From an uncultured Williamsia sp. (lineage in GTDB: Bacteria > Actinomycetota > Actinomycetes > Mycobacteriales > Mycobacteriaceae), in contig NZ_CANLWM010000006.1 in NCBI RefSeq assembly GCF_947494875.1, forward strand, positions 310,001 through 374,000: a stretch of 64,000 nucleotides of DNA, written 5' to 3'. This document shows positions 8,602 through 16,671 of the stretch, in pieces. The notes beneath the pieces are model-generated. The model saw nothing but the letters and a program-made list of their open reading frames with translations, was not told the origin of the DNA and made no database searches. Numbering within the stretch: position 1 is the first letter of the stretch; each line of letters opens with the position of its first letter. A program made the position numbers and the translations under genes.

Positions 8602-8891
8602 CAGCCCCACATCTCCTGGTTGGCCTGCACCGCGGCGGTGTAGTTGGCGTGTGCGGTGTCACCCGCCTTGCGCAGATCGGCCACGGCCGAACGCATCTCG
8701 GCCGCACCGTGGGTCCAGCGTTCGTGAGCGGCCCGCTGGGCGTTCGCCGCCTCGCCCGTCCAGGATCCGTGAAGTCGTTCGACGGTCTGCTCCGCTTCGC
8801 GGCAGATCGACTCGGCGTCGGAATCGAACTTCGCCATGTCGGCGACGATGTCCGCCAACAGTTCGGTGTTGACGGTGAACTTCTGCGCCAT
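8601..8891 (-). CDS. WXG100-family protein
   Basis: A 96-residue helical hairpin protein with the W-T-G motif at residues 44-46, the length and centre-placed turn of EsxA/EsxB-like proteins. It starts 3 nt after the stop of another WXG100 gene, and its own stop overlaps the toxin ATG. The three genes are therefore one translation unit. It probably pairs with the upstream WXG100 or with the toxin's N-terminal helices for ESX export. There is no clear Y-x-x-x-D/E signal in its C-terminus. Confidence 0.85.
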   Translation of the reverse strand: MAQKFTVNTELLADIVADMAKFDSDAESICREAEQTVERLHGSWTGEAANAQRAAHERWTHGAAEMRSAVADLRKAGDTAHANYTAAVQANQEMWG

Positions 8892-8894
8892 CGC

Positions 8895-9215
8895 TCAGAC
8901 CGCCAGGTTCAGGCCGGAAGCCGATTGGCCGACGGCGGACGTGTTCGCGGATTCCTGCGAGGAGTAGCTCTGCGCGCTCGACGCCAGCAGCGCGGCCATC
9001 GAGTCCAGACCGCCCACCACGTCCTTAGCACCGTGCAGCCACTGCTCCCAGTCGCGACGGAAGGCGTCCGCGGCCTGCCCCTTCCATCCGCTGCCGAGCA
9101 GTTCCTCCACCCTCGAGGTGAGGGCACGCACGCGATCGTCGAGCGTGTCGGCGGCGGAGCGGATGCCGTTTGAGGCCGAGGTGACCTCGGCCGGCGTGAC
9201 GGCGAGCTCGGACAT
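8895..9215 (-). CDS. WXG100-family protein with YxxxE secretion motif
   Basis: A 106-residue WXG100 protein: W-K-G at 44-46 and a C-terminal Y-S-S-Q-E at 84-88, matching the YxxxD/E general secretion signal of ESX substrates. It is the first gene of the minus-strand toxin cassette. Its ATG is preceded by AGGAGAGG about 8 nt upstream. Because it carries the secretion signal and the next WXG100 does not, these two look like the EsxB- and EsxA-like halves of a heterodimer (inference). Confidence 0.85.
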   Translation of the reverse strand: MSELAVTPAEVTSASNGIRSAADTLDDRVRALTSRVEELLGSGWKGQAADAFRRDWEQWLHGAKDVVGGLDSMAALLASSAQSYSSQESANTSAVGQSASGLNLAV

Positions 9216-9365
9216 CGGACGTCCTCTCCTGGCGATCTGGGCAAGCGTGCGAATCGGCCAACCGAGAATACGATACGCATCGCGAAGGAACCACTCTCAC
9301 CAGCGGAAATCGGACAAACGTCGCCAACTGCCTGTCGATCCCTCGTACCAAGAAGTCGCTAGCGG

Positions 9366-9393
9366 TTGCCGACCGCGGTCAACGATCTAACAT
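9366..9393 (+). promoter_or_regulatory. Probable SigA-type promoter for the 9401 gene, near-leaderless
   Basis: TTGCCG (9366-9371) and TAACAT (9388-9393) are 16 nt apart and sit 7 nt before the ATG at 9401. Transcription would begin at or next to the start codon, giving a leaderless mRNA. The gene lacks a Shine-Dalgarno, which agrees. Confidence 0.5.
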
Positions 9394-9400
9394 TCGACCG

Positions 9401-10759
9401 ATGAGGCCCCACGGCGCCGAACAGCGTCGGTCATCGCCGGTACGTCGGACCCTCCGTCTCCTGGCCATCGCGACTCTCCTGGCGTCCATCGCCGGACTGC
9501 TGCAGCCCGTCGTCGCGTCCGCGGCCCCGCCCGCCGCGAACGCCGGCGTGAAGTGTGTGGGCTCCGCCGACGTCACCCTTCCCGAGGTCTACGACGCCAT
9601 CGTCGAATCGCTAGCGCCGTCGCTGCCGTCCGGCGCGCGGGCGCAGGCTCTGGCGAGCCGCCCGGGGGTCCTGAAGCAACTGAAGTCGATGGGCGTCTCG
9701 GACACGACGATCTCCGAGCACCCGTCCGAGCTCGGCGTCACCGCGGACTCCCCGTACCCCAGCTACCGCGACCCGGTGAGCACCTTCATCGTCACCCAGC
9801 TGATCCGGGCGCGAGAAGGCAAGTCCGGCGCCCGGATCCGGCTCGACCAGATGACGCTGTCGCAGGCCGTGGAGACCGCCTACTTCTACATCTACGTGTC
9901 GTTCATCGTCCCGGCGTCGCTCATCTCCGCGACCGTGCCGCCGCTGTTCCCCGTCAACGGCGTCGGACTGGGCACCCTCATCACCCTGCCGCTGTCGTTG
10001 GGCGCGACGGGCATGAGCCTCATCCTCGGACAACTCAGCGACCGTCTCGCGTCGGCGTGCCTGGCCCGCAAGACGCAGAAACAGATCGACGACGTGCACG
10101 CCGCGCAGCAGACCGATCTCCGATTCACCAAACAGGTGCCGAAGATGCTGTACGACCTCGCGAGCCAGGTCCGCCTCGCCGACCGCTCGACGTGTCCGTC
10201 GATCGGCGTGCAGCCCCTGTCGCGCATCGTGACCCGCGCATCGGACTACCTGCGGCGCTCGGATCCGAAGTCCGCTCCGCGTGTCACCGACGCCGAGCGC
10301 AAGATCCAGTCCGCGCTGCGGACCACGCGCATCAACCGGGCGATCATCCCGACCGACCAGGCCGAGTTCACCACGGTCGAGTCGGTACTGGCGACGGTTC
10401 TCTCGTTCGCGCCGACCATCGGTGGTCCGATCACCAACGCGATCGTCGGACTCGGCGACCGCAACCTGGGCCCGGCGAACAAGCGGAACATCGTGCCGCT
10501 GGCCGACCTCCCGGTCCAGGACGCGCTCACCGGGATCGGGTACGGCTACGCGGTGACGACGCAGATCCTCGCGTACGTGACGGGCAACATCGGCAGTGGG
10601 ATCGGCGCCGCGCTCGCCCCGGCGACCGGGGGACTGAACGTGTGGAACCTGGTCCCGTCGCCGTGGGGTCTCATCAACGCGCCCAACACCTACGGCATCT
10701 CCACCTACAACAACGTGCTGCGGTCACTGTGCTTCGCGGAGGACTACCGACCGCGGTGA
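9401..10759 (+). CDS. Secreted protein of unknown function
   Basis: A 452-residue exported protein. An Arg-rich n-region and hydrophobic core (about residues 18-42) end in a VVASAAPP signal-peptidase site. The mature part starts with an all-helical region (to about 120). It then has a membrane-like hydrophobic stretch around 140-190 (VSFIVPASLISATVPPLF onward) and two more hydrophobic Gly-rich stretches near 330-420. Four cysteines are spread over the chain. It looks like an envelope-associated protein; I do not recognise a family. It is divergent from the WXG100/toxin cassette with 185 nt between. Confidence 0.6.
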   Translation: MRPHGAEQRRSSPVRRTLRLLAIATLLASIAGLLQPVVASAAPPAANAGVKCVGSADVTLPEVYDAIVESLAPSLPSGARAQALASRPGVLKQLKSMGVSDTTISEHPSELGVTADSPYPSYRDPVSTFIVTQLIRAREGKSGARIRLDQMTLSQAVETAYFYIYVSFIVPASLISATVPPLFPVNGVGLGTLITLPLSLGATGMSLILGQLSDRLASACLARKTQKQIDDVHAAQQTDLRFTKQVPKMLYDLASQVRLADRSTCPSIGVQPLSRIVTRASDYLRRSDPKSAPRVTDAERKIQSALRTTRINRAIIPTDQAEFTTVESVLATVLSFAPTIGGPITNAIVGLGDRNLGPANKRNIVPLADLPVQDALTGIGYGYAVTTQILAYVTGNIGSGIGAALAPATGGLNVWNLVPSPWGLINAPNTYGISTYNNVLRSLCFAEDYRPR

Positions 10760-10780
10760 CCGCGGGACTAGGGTTCCCCC

Positions 10781-11119
10781 ATGAGTGACTGGCGTGAGGA
10801 CACCGGCGAGCACATCCGTGGCCTGATCCTGGCCGCCGACGCGGGGATCACCGAGGAACGCAAGTGGAAGAAACCGTCGAATCCCGATGGTGTGCCCACG
10901 TTCTCGTGTGACGGCCTGATCTGCACGCTGGAGACCTACAAGGACAAGCTGAAAGTCACCTTCGCCAAGGGTGCCTCGCTGCCGGATCCGTCGACGGTCT
11001 TCAATGCCAGCCTCGACGCCGGCACGCGCCGAGCCGTCGACATCAAGCAGACCGACACCATCGACGACGACGCCTTCACCGCTCTCATCCAGGCCGCGGT
11101 CGCGCTCAATCGGAGCTGA
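10781..11119 (+). CDS. DUF1801 (YdhG-like) domain protein
   Basis: A 112-residue cytosolic alpha/beta protein with the length and pattern of the DUF1801 fold: an N-terminal helix ending in E-x-KWKKPS, a strand-turn-strand segment (FSCDGLICTLETYKDKLKVTF), a KGASLPDP stretch, and a C-terminal helix. Family members are related in fold to frataxin-like proteins, and their role is generally unknown. It starts 21 nt after the preceding stop, without an obvious Shine-Dalgarno. Confidence 0.75.
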   Translation: MSDWREDTGEHIRGLILAADAGITEERKWKKPSNPDGVPTFSCDGLICTLETYKDKLKVTFAKGASLPDPSTVFNASLDAGTRRAVDIKQTDTIDDDAFTALIQAAVALNRS

Positions 11120-11281
11120 TCAGAGTAGTTCCCGAACCGCGTCCGCGGCGGTGATGGACAAGGGATCCGCGGCCAGCTCGGCCAATGCCCCACGGAGACG
11201 GGCAATGTAGTCGCGCTCGGAACGCTCGACAATCGCGTCGTCAAGGTCGGCCGGGAAATGGTCGACTGCGAAACGAAACAT
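11120..11281 (-). CDS. Small hypothetical protein
   Basis: A 53-residue frame read from ATG 11281. It has a coding-like amphipathic composition (two predicted helices, Asp/Ala/Leu-rich). Its stop abuts the stop of the convergent DUF1801 gene. Longer in-frame starts (11311, 11398) lack better ribosome-binding sites. No family recognised; it could also be a remnant. Confidence 0.35.
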   Translation of the reverse strand: MFRFAVDHFPADLDDAIVERSERDYIARLRGALAELAADPLSITAADAVRELL

Positions 11282-11426
11282 GGGAAGCCTGGACTTTCGG
11301 TCGCCGGACATGGACGGACGCACCGATCGATCACGGTCGGGAGTCACGAGACGTCCGGCGCCGTCAGAGACCGACGCCAGGAACCGTAAGCAAAGCAAAG
11401 CCGGCGCCGCCGGGCAAGTGAAACGC

Positions 11427-12434
11427 TCAGACGATCCCGGGATGCCCCTGGTCGTCGACCGGAACGGGATCGGGTTCGTCGGACCTGCCCCGGACGGCCA
11501 TCTGCAGGATCAGCAGCGGCGGATCCGAGTCGGGCACGAGCTCGCCGGCCGCATCGACGACGAGCCACCCGCCCTCGAGGAATCTCAGCCGGATGTTCTC
11601 CAGCGAGCCACGGACGATGTCCCCGTTGAGTGCTGCGCCCGCCTTCTCGAAGATCCGCTTGACGTCGTCCGGATGTGGGGTGTCCCGGTTGTCGCGCACA
11701 TCCTTCCATGCCACTCCGGGGGGTGGATCGGTCAGCCATCGCAGTGCGCGCATGCGATGCACGTCCATGAGGACGACGTGGACGGGTGCGACTCGGGACA
11801 AGGCGGCCATCGCGAGCGCCTCCACCGACTTCGTCGTCTCGATGTGATCGACCTCGAACAGCACGCCGGGGATCCGCTTCTCGCCTGCGACGGGAAGCAG
11901 GTCGAGCACACCGTTGATCGACGTGTCTCTCAGGGGAGCGCGCACCGTTCCCCGCCACCGTCGAGGTGGTCGCGCCAGCATCGCCTGCGCCAAGGCGATG
12001 GTGTCCGCGACGTCGACGTTCCGGAGGGCTTCGGCGCTGGTGATCTGATTCCCGCCGGGGCCGGTGTCATCGCGAGCGAACAAGATGCGGGCCTCGTCCG
12101 ACTCGGTGACCAAGCGGGCCGCCGGATCCCACAGCAGAGACGTCGCGAACGGAGGTACGCCCTGTCCTCCTCGGGGACGTACCCACGCTGCGGAGAGACT
12201 CCCGGCCGCCCCGGGAACCGGCCGGACATCGAGGTCGGTGGGTGGCGCGCCGGCACGGCCTCCACCACTCCAGCGAGCGAAGTCGGAGGCCAGCTCGCGG
12301 CCTCGAGTGCCGCCGGTGAGTTCGCCCAGGGCCCGGGCCAGCGACGTGCGATCCCGGGCGGTGCCGTCGCGACACAAGACTGCCGGCTCATCGGGCACGC
12401 GCAGGTCGACGAGGATCCACGAGCTCTGCGCCAT
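11427..12434 (-). CDS. Hypothetical cytosolic protein
   Basis: A 335-residue protein read from ATG 12434. The N-terminus WILVDLRVPDEP and the middle segments (SLLWDPAARLVTESDEARILFAR) have the strand pattern of a small sensor-like alpha/beta domain. The second half carries Leu/Val-rich strands ending with a LILQMAVR strand and an acidic tail. No signal peptide or membrane segment. I cannot place it in a family with confidence; a GAF/PAS-like sensor is one possibility. It is divergent from a GNAT gene with only 67 nt between starts, so the two share a promoter region. Confidence 0.55.
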   Translation of the reverse strand: MAQSSWILVDLRVPDEPAVLCRDGTARDRTSLARALGELTGGTRGRELASDFARWSGGGRAGAPPTDLDVRPVPGAAGSLSAAWVRPRGGQGVPPFATSLLWDPAARLVTESDEARILFARDDTGPGGNQITSAEALRNVDVADTIALAQAMLARPPRRWRGTVRAPLRDTSINGVLDLLPVAGEKRIPGVLFEVDHIETTKSVEALAMAALSRVAPVHVVLMDVHRMRALRWLTDPPPGVAWKDVRDNRDTPHPDDVKRIFEKAGAALNGDIVRGSLENIRLRFLEGGWLVVDAAGELVPDSDPPLLILQMAVRGRSDEPDPVPVDDQGHPGIV

Positions 12435-12501
12435 AGCCGGACGGTACGGCACAAATGTGCGAGAAGCGCGCTCGCGACATGCGTGCGGCAGGATCGAGAC
12501 C

Positions 12502-13152
12502 ATGGCAGGTGAAGGAGTGGTCCGCGTCGCCGCTCGCCCGGTCCCGATGCAGGCGTGCGCGCATGTGCTCGCCGACGCATTCGCCGACGACCCCCTGATG
12601 TCGTCGATCTGGCCCGACCGCTCGCGCCGCGCAGTCGCGCTTCGTACCTACTTCACTGCGACCCTGTCCCACGAACACAGCGTGGTCGGCGTCGTCGAGT
12701 TCGTCGCGGTGGAGGGACGACCCGTGGCGGTCGCGGCATGGGACGGCCCGAACCGCGGGTCGGCCCTTGCCGGACTGTGGCGGACGCTCCGTGCCGCACC
12801 CGAACTGCTCTCAGCCCTGAGGACCCGTCTGCCCGTCGGGGTCGACGTTCGAAGACGCCTCGACGAGCACGAACCAGGTTCTCCGCATTGGACTCTTGTG
12901 AACCTCGGCGTGCATCCCGATCATCAGGGCAGCGGGCTGGCGCGCACCCTGCTGAATCACCGCCTCGCGGCGATCGACGCCGATGCCGCCGCGTCACACC
13001 TCGTATGCACCCGAGCAAAGAACGTCTCGCTCTACGAACGGTTCGGCTTCACCACCACAAAGGAATTCGGTCTGCGTGACGGCACGCCCCTGTGGGCGAT
13101 GGATCGCCGATGGCGTGCTCTTTGTGACGCTCCTCCTCGCTACCCGGCGTGA
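12502..13152 (+). CDS. GNAT-family N-acetyltransferase
   Basis: A 216-residue protein of the GNAT superfamily. The acetyl-CoA-binding motif A is visible as LGVHPDHQGSGLARTLL (Q-x-x-G-x-G/A type), followed by a C-terminal ...LYERFGF strand typical of motif B. Such enzymes transfer an acetyl group to amines; the substrate cannot be told. ATG 12502 is chosen because the GNAT fold starts there; the upstream frame extension is antisense to the divergent gene. Confidence 0.85.
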   Translation: MAGEGVVRVAARPVPMQACAHVLADAFADDPLMSSIWPDRSRRAVALRTYFTATLSHEHSVVGVVEFVAVEGRPVAVAAWDGPNRGSALAGLWRTLRAAPELLSALRTRLPVGVDVRRRLDEHEPGSPHWTLVNLGVHPDHQGSGLARTLLNHRLAAIDADAAASHLVCTRAKNVSLYERFGFTTTKEFGLRDGTPLWAMDRRWRALCDAPPRYPA

Positions 13153-13210
13153 CTGCACATGACATGACCGATGGGCGTACATCTGTTCGGATGGTGCAGA
13201 ATCGACTGCG

Positions 13211-14015
13211 ATGAACGTCGAGCAACCCGCAGTGATGACGTGGACGCGACATACGAAGAGCGTGCAGTCACGCCACCCGTGGCTCGGAGCCTTCAATCTC
13301 GTGATCAGTTGCTTCATCGCATACTTTGCTGCGTCAGAACGGGTATGGGCGCCGGTAGCGTTCGCAGTCGTCCTTGCGTCGCCGACACCAGTGATGTTCA
13401 CCAGGGCGGTCCTGCGCTTGACGGTGGACAAGGTTGCGGTGCATGTTCGACGCCAGCCTGCCACTCGCAACTCGGCCGTGTACCTCGGCGCAGGCACCGT
13501 CGCGGCCGGCCTCGTGCTGGTGGTGGGATATGCAGCGCAGCGTCGTCTGGACGTCTGTGGGTGCGGCAATCTCTGTTCTGGGGACGCTGCTCGCAGCATG
13601 GGCGTGGCGGGTCCAACCGTTCCGAATCACGCATGACGCCATCATTTTCGCGAATGAGGTGACGTTTCCGCTTGCCACCCTCACGGCGGCGATCGACTAC
13701 GGGATCCGTAGCGACGACATTGCTCAGCTGAATGCGAACCGGACGCTGACAGGAGGCCCGAGGCGCTATCTGGCAGAGCGCGCTTACGGAATTCACCCGA
13801 ACACCTCGCTGTCGACCATTCACCAGATTCAGGCGTGGATGCGGGATGGGGTGTCTGTCTCGCTCCACACCGTCGCCGACATGTTGTCGATTCCCGACCA
13901 GCCAGACGTGCCTGTGAGAGGCAGCGTCGAGTTCGAGCTTCGCGCAGGTACCACCCCGATCCGGGTCAGTGATCCATGTTCAGGCCCGGACCCGACGGAT
14001 TCCCAGAGGCCCTGA
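13211..14015 (+). pseudogene. Frameshifted paralogue of the 15356 membrane protein
   Basis: Two overlapping plus-strand frames together encode one protein. The first (from ATG 13211) covers the N-terminal membrane half. The second (open from 13434, ending at TGA 14013-14015) covers the rest. Joined near 13515-13560, they align along their length with the 256-residue protein at 15356-16126. Shared marks are an N-terminal helix pair, a V-x-VR-x-x-P segment, a second helix pair, and a Y-G-x-x-x-N-x-x-x-ST-x-x-x-x C-terminal segment. A plus or minus single-base change is enough to split them. It may be a decayed immunity gene or a sequencing error. Its end overlaps the convergent WXG100-like gene by 50 nt. 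Confidence 0.65.
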
Positions 14016-14304
14016 GGCGCTCAGCATTGCGACGTTCCGTCGACTCATAGTGCCGGGCCGCATATCGGATGCGGTCCGCGCGCACATGCATCTCGTCCGT
14101 GATCTCCTTCGAGTGCTTCTCCAGCTTCTGGACCGCTTCTTCCAGCGCCCTCTTCGAGTCGCCCACCCAGCCCACGGCCTCACCGCGCATCGCGCCATAC
14201 GCCGAGGACGCCGCGCGGCGGAACGCAATCTGCGCCTCGTCCACCTGATGGGCCGCGAAGAACAGATCGGCCGAGCGAACTGTGAGCTTGTCTCCGCCAT
14301 CCAC
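13966..14304 (-). CDS. WXG100-like protein, divergent from effector
   Basis: A 112-residue helical protein with G-W-V-G near the middle (about residues 45-48) flanked by two long charged helices, the WXG100 hairpin pattern. The second helix is unusually rich in Lys/Glu/Arg and the tail is Gly/Pro-rich. It is divergently transcribed from the glycine-zipper effector with 95 nt between starts. Probably an Esx-type partner or targeting factor for that effector, as small WXG proteins are for LXG effectors in Firmicutes; this role is inferred from position. Confidence 0.65.
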   Translation of the reverse strand: MDGGDKLTVRSADLFFAAHQVDEAQIAFRRAASSAYGAMRGEAVGWVGDSKRALEEAVQKLEKHSKEITDEMHVRADRIRYAARHYESTERRNAERLRASGNPSGPGLNMDH

Positions 14305-14399
14305 AGGGCGACCTCCGGTCAGACGATGCGTGTACGTCAGTACGGTAGCGTCGTTCGGCGTCAGAGGTTTGCCGGGTTCGACACTGGAGGAGCTGCAGG

Positions 14400-15359
14400 G
14401 TGGGTGGTCTCAGCGTGGCCGACATCGCCAGGTGGGATCCGGCCGCGCTGGGGCAAGTTGCCGACACAGCGAAGAAGTTGGCCGTGTCGGTCGACGAAAC
14501 GGTGCAGCCCCTGCCAAACCTGCACGTCTTCGGCGTCTGGACCGGAACTGCGGCCGACAGCGCCCGCTGGGCGATGAAGGACACCCACACGAAAGCAGAC
14601 GGCTTCGAAGGCGCCGTGAAGATCCTGGGCGGTGCGGCCTCCATCGCGCAGGGCGTCGTCGAGGGGCTGGTCCGCGCGCTGGTCGACATTCGTATCCAGG
14701 CGTCTGCACACGGATTCCGGATCAACGAGGCGGCCAACACGGTGGAGATCGCCATCTCCACTGCGCACTGGTCGGATGAGGACTTCGCGCAGCTGAAAGC
14801 CGACCAGCGAGAACTACAGGCGCGGGTGGACAAGCTCGTCGAGGAGGCGAATCGCGTCGACGACGATTTGGCGAAGGCGCTGTCGGTCGTGGGTGACGAG
14901 AAGGTCTTCTCGCAATCCGGTGAAAAGCTGACTTCGTTGGTGGTTGGCACGCTGGTGGGTGCGAAGACGGACCTCCTCGCAAAATACGGTTCCAAGGCGC
15001 TGGAGGCAGCGGACAGCAGCTTGAAGCCGTGGCTGAAAGAGATCAGCCTGCTGCAGACCAGCCGGATCGGAGTGGTCGGCAACGTCGCCATGATGATTCC
15101 CGCCGTCATCCAGGATGTCGGACAGGGCGACTCTGTCGCGAAGGCAGTCACCCGGGAAGCGGCGGGTACCGCAGCCGGTGTTGCTGCCTCGGCGGGCGCG
15201 GGGTGGCTCGCTTCGGCCGCAACGGGGGCAATTGCTGGATCTGCCTTGCCGGGGCCCGGAACTGTCATCGGGGCAGGAGTGGGTATCGCGGTTGCCGCGC
15301 TCGCCGGTGACGCGGTGTCCGGCGAAGTGTCCGACTGGGTGGGAAAACTGTGGGGATGA
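14400..15359 (+). CDS. ESX/LXG-like effector with C-terminal glycine zipper
   Basis: A 319-residue protein without a signal peptide. Residues 1-110 are a WXG-like helical domain (W-T-G at 47-49), and about 110-170 form a long charged coiled-coil. The last 70 residues are a hydrophobic Gly/Ala-rich segment with repeated G-x-x-x-G spacing (about 256-303) ending in SDWVGKLWG. WXG-like head plus glycine-zipper tail is the build of pore-forming ESX/LXG toxins. GTG 14400 is supported by GGAGGAG at 14386-14392. The stop overlaps the next gene's ATG (ATGA). An alternative reading is a structural membrane-associated protein. Confidence 0.65.
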   Translation: MGGLSVADIARWDPAALGQVADTAKKLAVSVDETVQPLPNLHVFGVWTGTAADSARWAMKDTHTKADGFEGAVKILGGAASIAQGVVEGLVRALVDIRIQASAHGFRINEAANTVEIAISTAHWSDEDFAQLKADQRELQARVDKLVEEANRVDDDLAKALSVVGDEKVFSQSGEKLTSLVVGTLVGAKTDLLAKYGSKALEAADSSLKPWLKEISLLQTSRIGVVGNVAMMIPAVIQDVGQGDSVAKAVTREAAGTAAGVAASAGAGWLASAATGAIAGSALPGPGTVIGAGVGIAVAALAGDAVSGEVSDWVGKLWG

Positions 15360-16126
15360 CACAGTCTGCGAAGTACGTCTGGCAGCACGCCTCTCGGTCA
15401 TGGATGCGGGATTGGCGGGCGCCACTCATCTGGGCCGCCGTGACCGTGATCCCTGGGATCAGCGCGTTTTGGTTGGGCAGATCGTGGTCAGGTGCAGGAC
15501 TTCTCGTGCTGTCACTTGCTGCCTCACCTCCTTTGTTCCGGCCGCGGCCGCGCGTCGATGTCGTCGATGGCACCGCGGTCCGAGTTCGACAGAAGCCCTG
15601 GTTCATCAACACCTACTGCATGTTTCCGCTCTCTTTCTGGGCCGGTGCTGTGTTGATGACCTGCGAGCGGATAATCGGATCCCTGGACTCGACCGGCGTG
15701 CGCTACGCGTTCCTCCTCGTGTGTGCGTACGCAGGTGCGATCTTGTCGACCGTCCTGTGGTGGCGCTTTCGCGGAACCCTCATCGTCACGCCGATGACGG
15801 TGTCAGTGGATGCGCGCTACGAGGCGTCATTCCCCGGTCTCGAGGTGGACATCTCGAAGGCCGTCCGGGGCGGATTTCCATTCCTGGTACTGAAGCCTTC
15901 CGAGGGAAGACACCGAAACCTGTACCCCACCATGAGTTACGGCCTCGAGGCGAACTCCGTCTACTCGACATTGCGACACCTGGCGGAGACGGACGAGGCG
16001 ACGCGGAAGACCTACAGCCCCGAGTTGATCCGAGAGATGTTGTTGTTCACTCCCGATCGTGAGGTCGCGGTGGGGGAGAGCATCGAGGTGCGGGTTGTCG
16101 CGCAGCCGGAGGTCCGGACGGCGTGA
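15356..16126 (+). CDS. Four-helix membrane protein, candidate immunity to the effector
   Basis: A 256-residue protein with about four predicted membrane helices in two pairs (about residues 23-60 and 85-130) and a soluble C-terminal domain. It overlaps the effector stop by ATGA, so it is made in fixed ratio with it. A membrane immunity protein is what a pore-forming toxin would need in the producing cell. A frameshifted paralogue lies 1.3 kb upstream, on the other side of the effector. No named family recognised. ATG 15356 is chosen for the overlap; an in-frame GTG at 15350 is the alternative. Its stop overlaps the next start (GTGA). Confidence 0.6.
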   Translation: MTQSAKYVWQHASRSWMRDWRAPLIWAAVTVIPGISAFWLGRSWSGAGLLVLSLAASPPLFRPRPRVDVVDGTAVRVRQKPWFINTYCMFPLSFWAGAVLMTCERIIGSLDSTGVRYAFLLVCAYAGAILSTVLWWRFRGTLIVTPMTVSVDARYEASFPGLEVDISKAVRGGFPFLVLKPSEGRHRNLYPTMSYGLEANSVYSTLRHLAETDEATRKTYSPELIREMLLFTPDREVAVGESIEVRVVAQPEVRTA

Positions 16127-16650
16127 CCGCACCCATCGATCCGCGGGCCCTCGGCCACCCGATGGCCACGGTGACACTGTTCGACGACTTCGCCACAACG
16201 GGTCTCGTCGTCGACGGTCTGCCCGACGGGTGGCGCAAAGTCCGTCGTGATGCCGAGATCGTCACCGTCTCAGACCTGTGGATCGACGTTGCGGAGGCCG
16301 AACAACAGGCGGACCGCGACCCCGCCGAGCGGTTCGTGTCGAACGCGCTCGCGACCGCGTGGCACCTCGCCGACCTCCCGGTCCCCGCCGAGCACCTGCT
16401 GGAGTTCGCCGAGGCGATGACCACGGGCGTGACGGGGTGGCACCTGCGACACCGCGAGGTCGACCCGATCAACGAGTGCGGTTCGACGCTCTGCGGAACG
16501 CTCGACTCGCCCTTCGGACCACTCGTCTCGAACTCACATGCGGTGATCCAGCAGAAGCCCGACGGGTCGTATGTCCTCGCCCAACTCGCGGTCACCGCGC
16601 TGCCTCACCACGGCGATGCCCTCGACGCGGTTCGGCTCCGCCCTGTCTGA
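16123..16650 (+). CDS. Hypothetical protein coupled to the effector/membrane-protein pair
   Basis: A 175-residue cytosolic alpha/beta protein starting at GTG 16123, which overlaps the stop of the membrane protein (GTGA). It has a helical middle (NALATAWHLADLPVPAEHLLEF) and a beta-rich end. Two cysteines lie close together (NECGSTLCGT). I do not recognise a family. As the third gene of a tightly overlapped set, it is either part of the ESX cassette (chaperone or second immunity factor) or the downstream host gene the cassette abuts. Confidence 0.55.
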   Translation: MTAPIDPRALGHPMATVTLFDDFATTGLVVDGLPDGWRKVRRDAEIVTVSDLWIDVAEAEQQADRDPAERFVSNALATAWHLADLPVPAEHLLEFAEAMTTGVTGWHLRHREVDPINECGSTLCGTLDSPFGPLVSNSHAVIQQKPDGSYVLAQLAVTALPHHGDALDAVRLRPV

Positions 16651-16671
16651 CCGTCGCGAGACCATGGACCC

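Noticed and set aside
11280-12512. Plus-strand frame antisense to the 11427-12434 gene
   Set aside because: Composition is Arg/Asp/Gly noise, no ribosome-binding site, while the minus frame has coding-like strands and a normal start.
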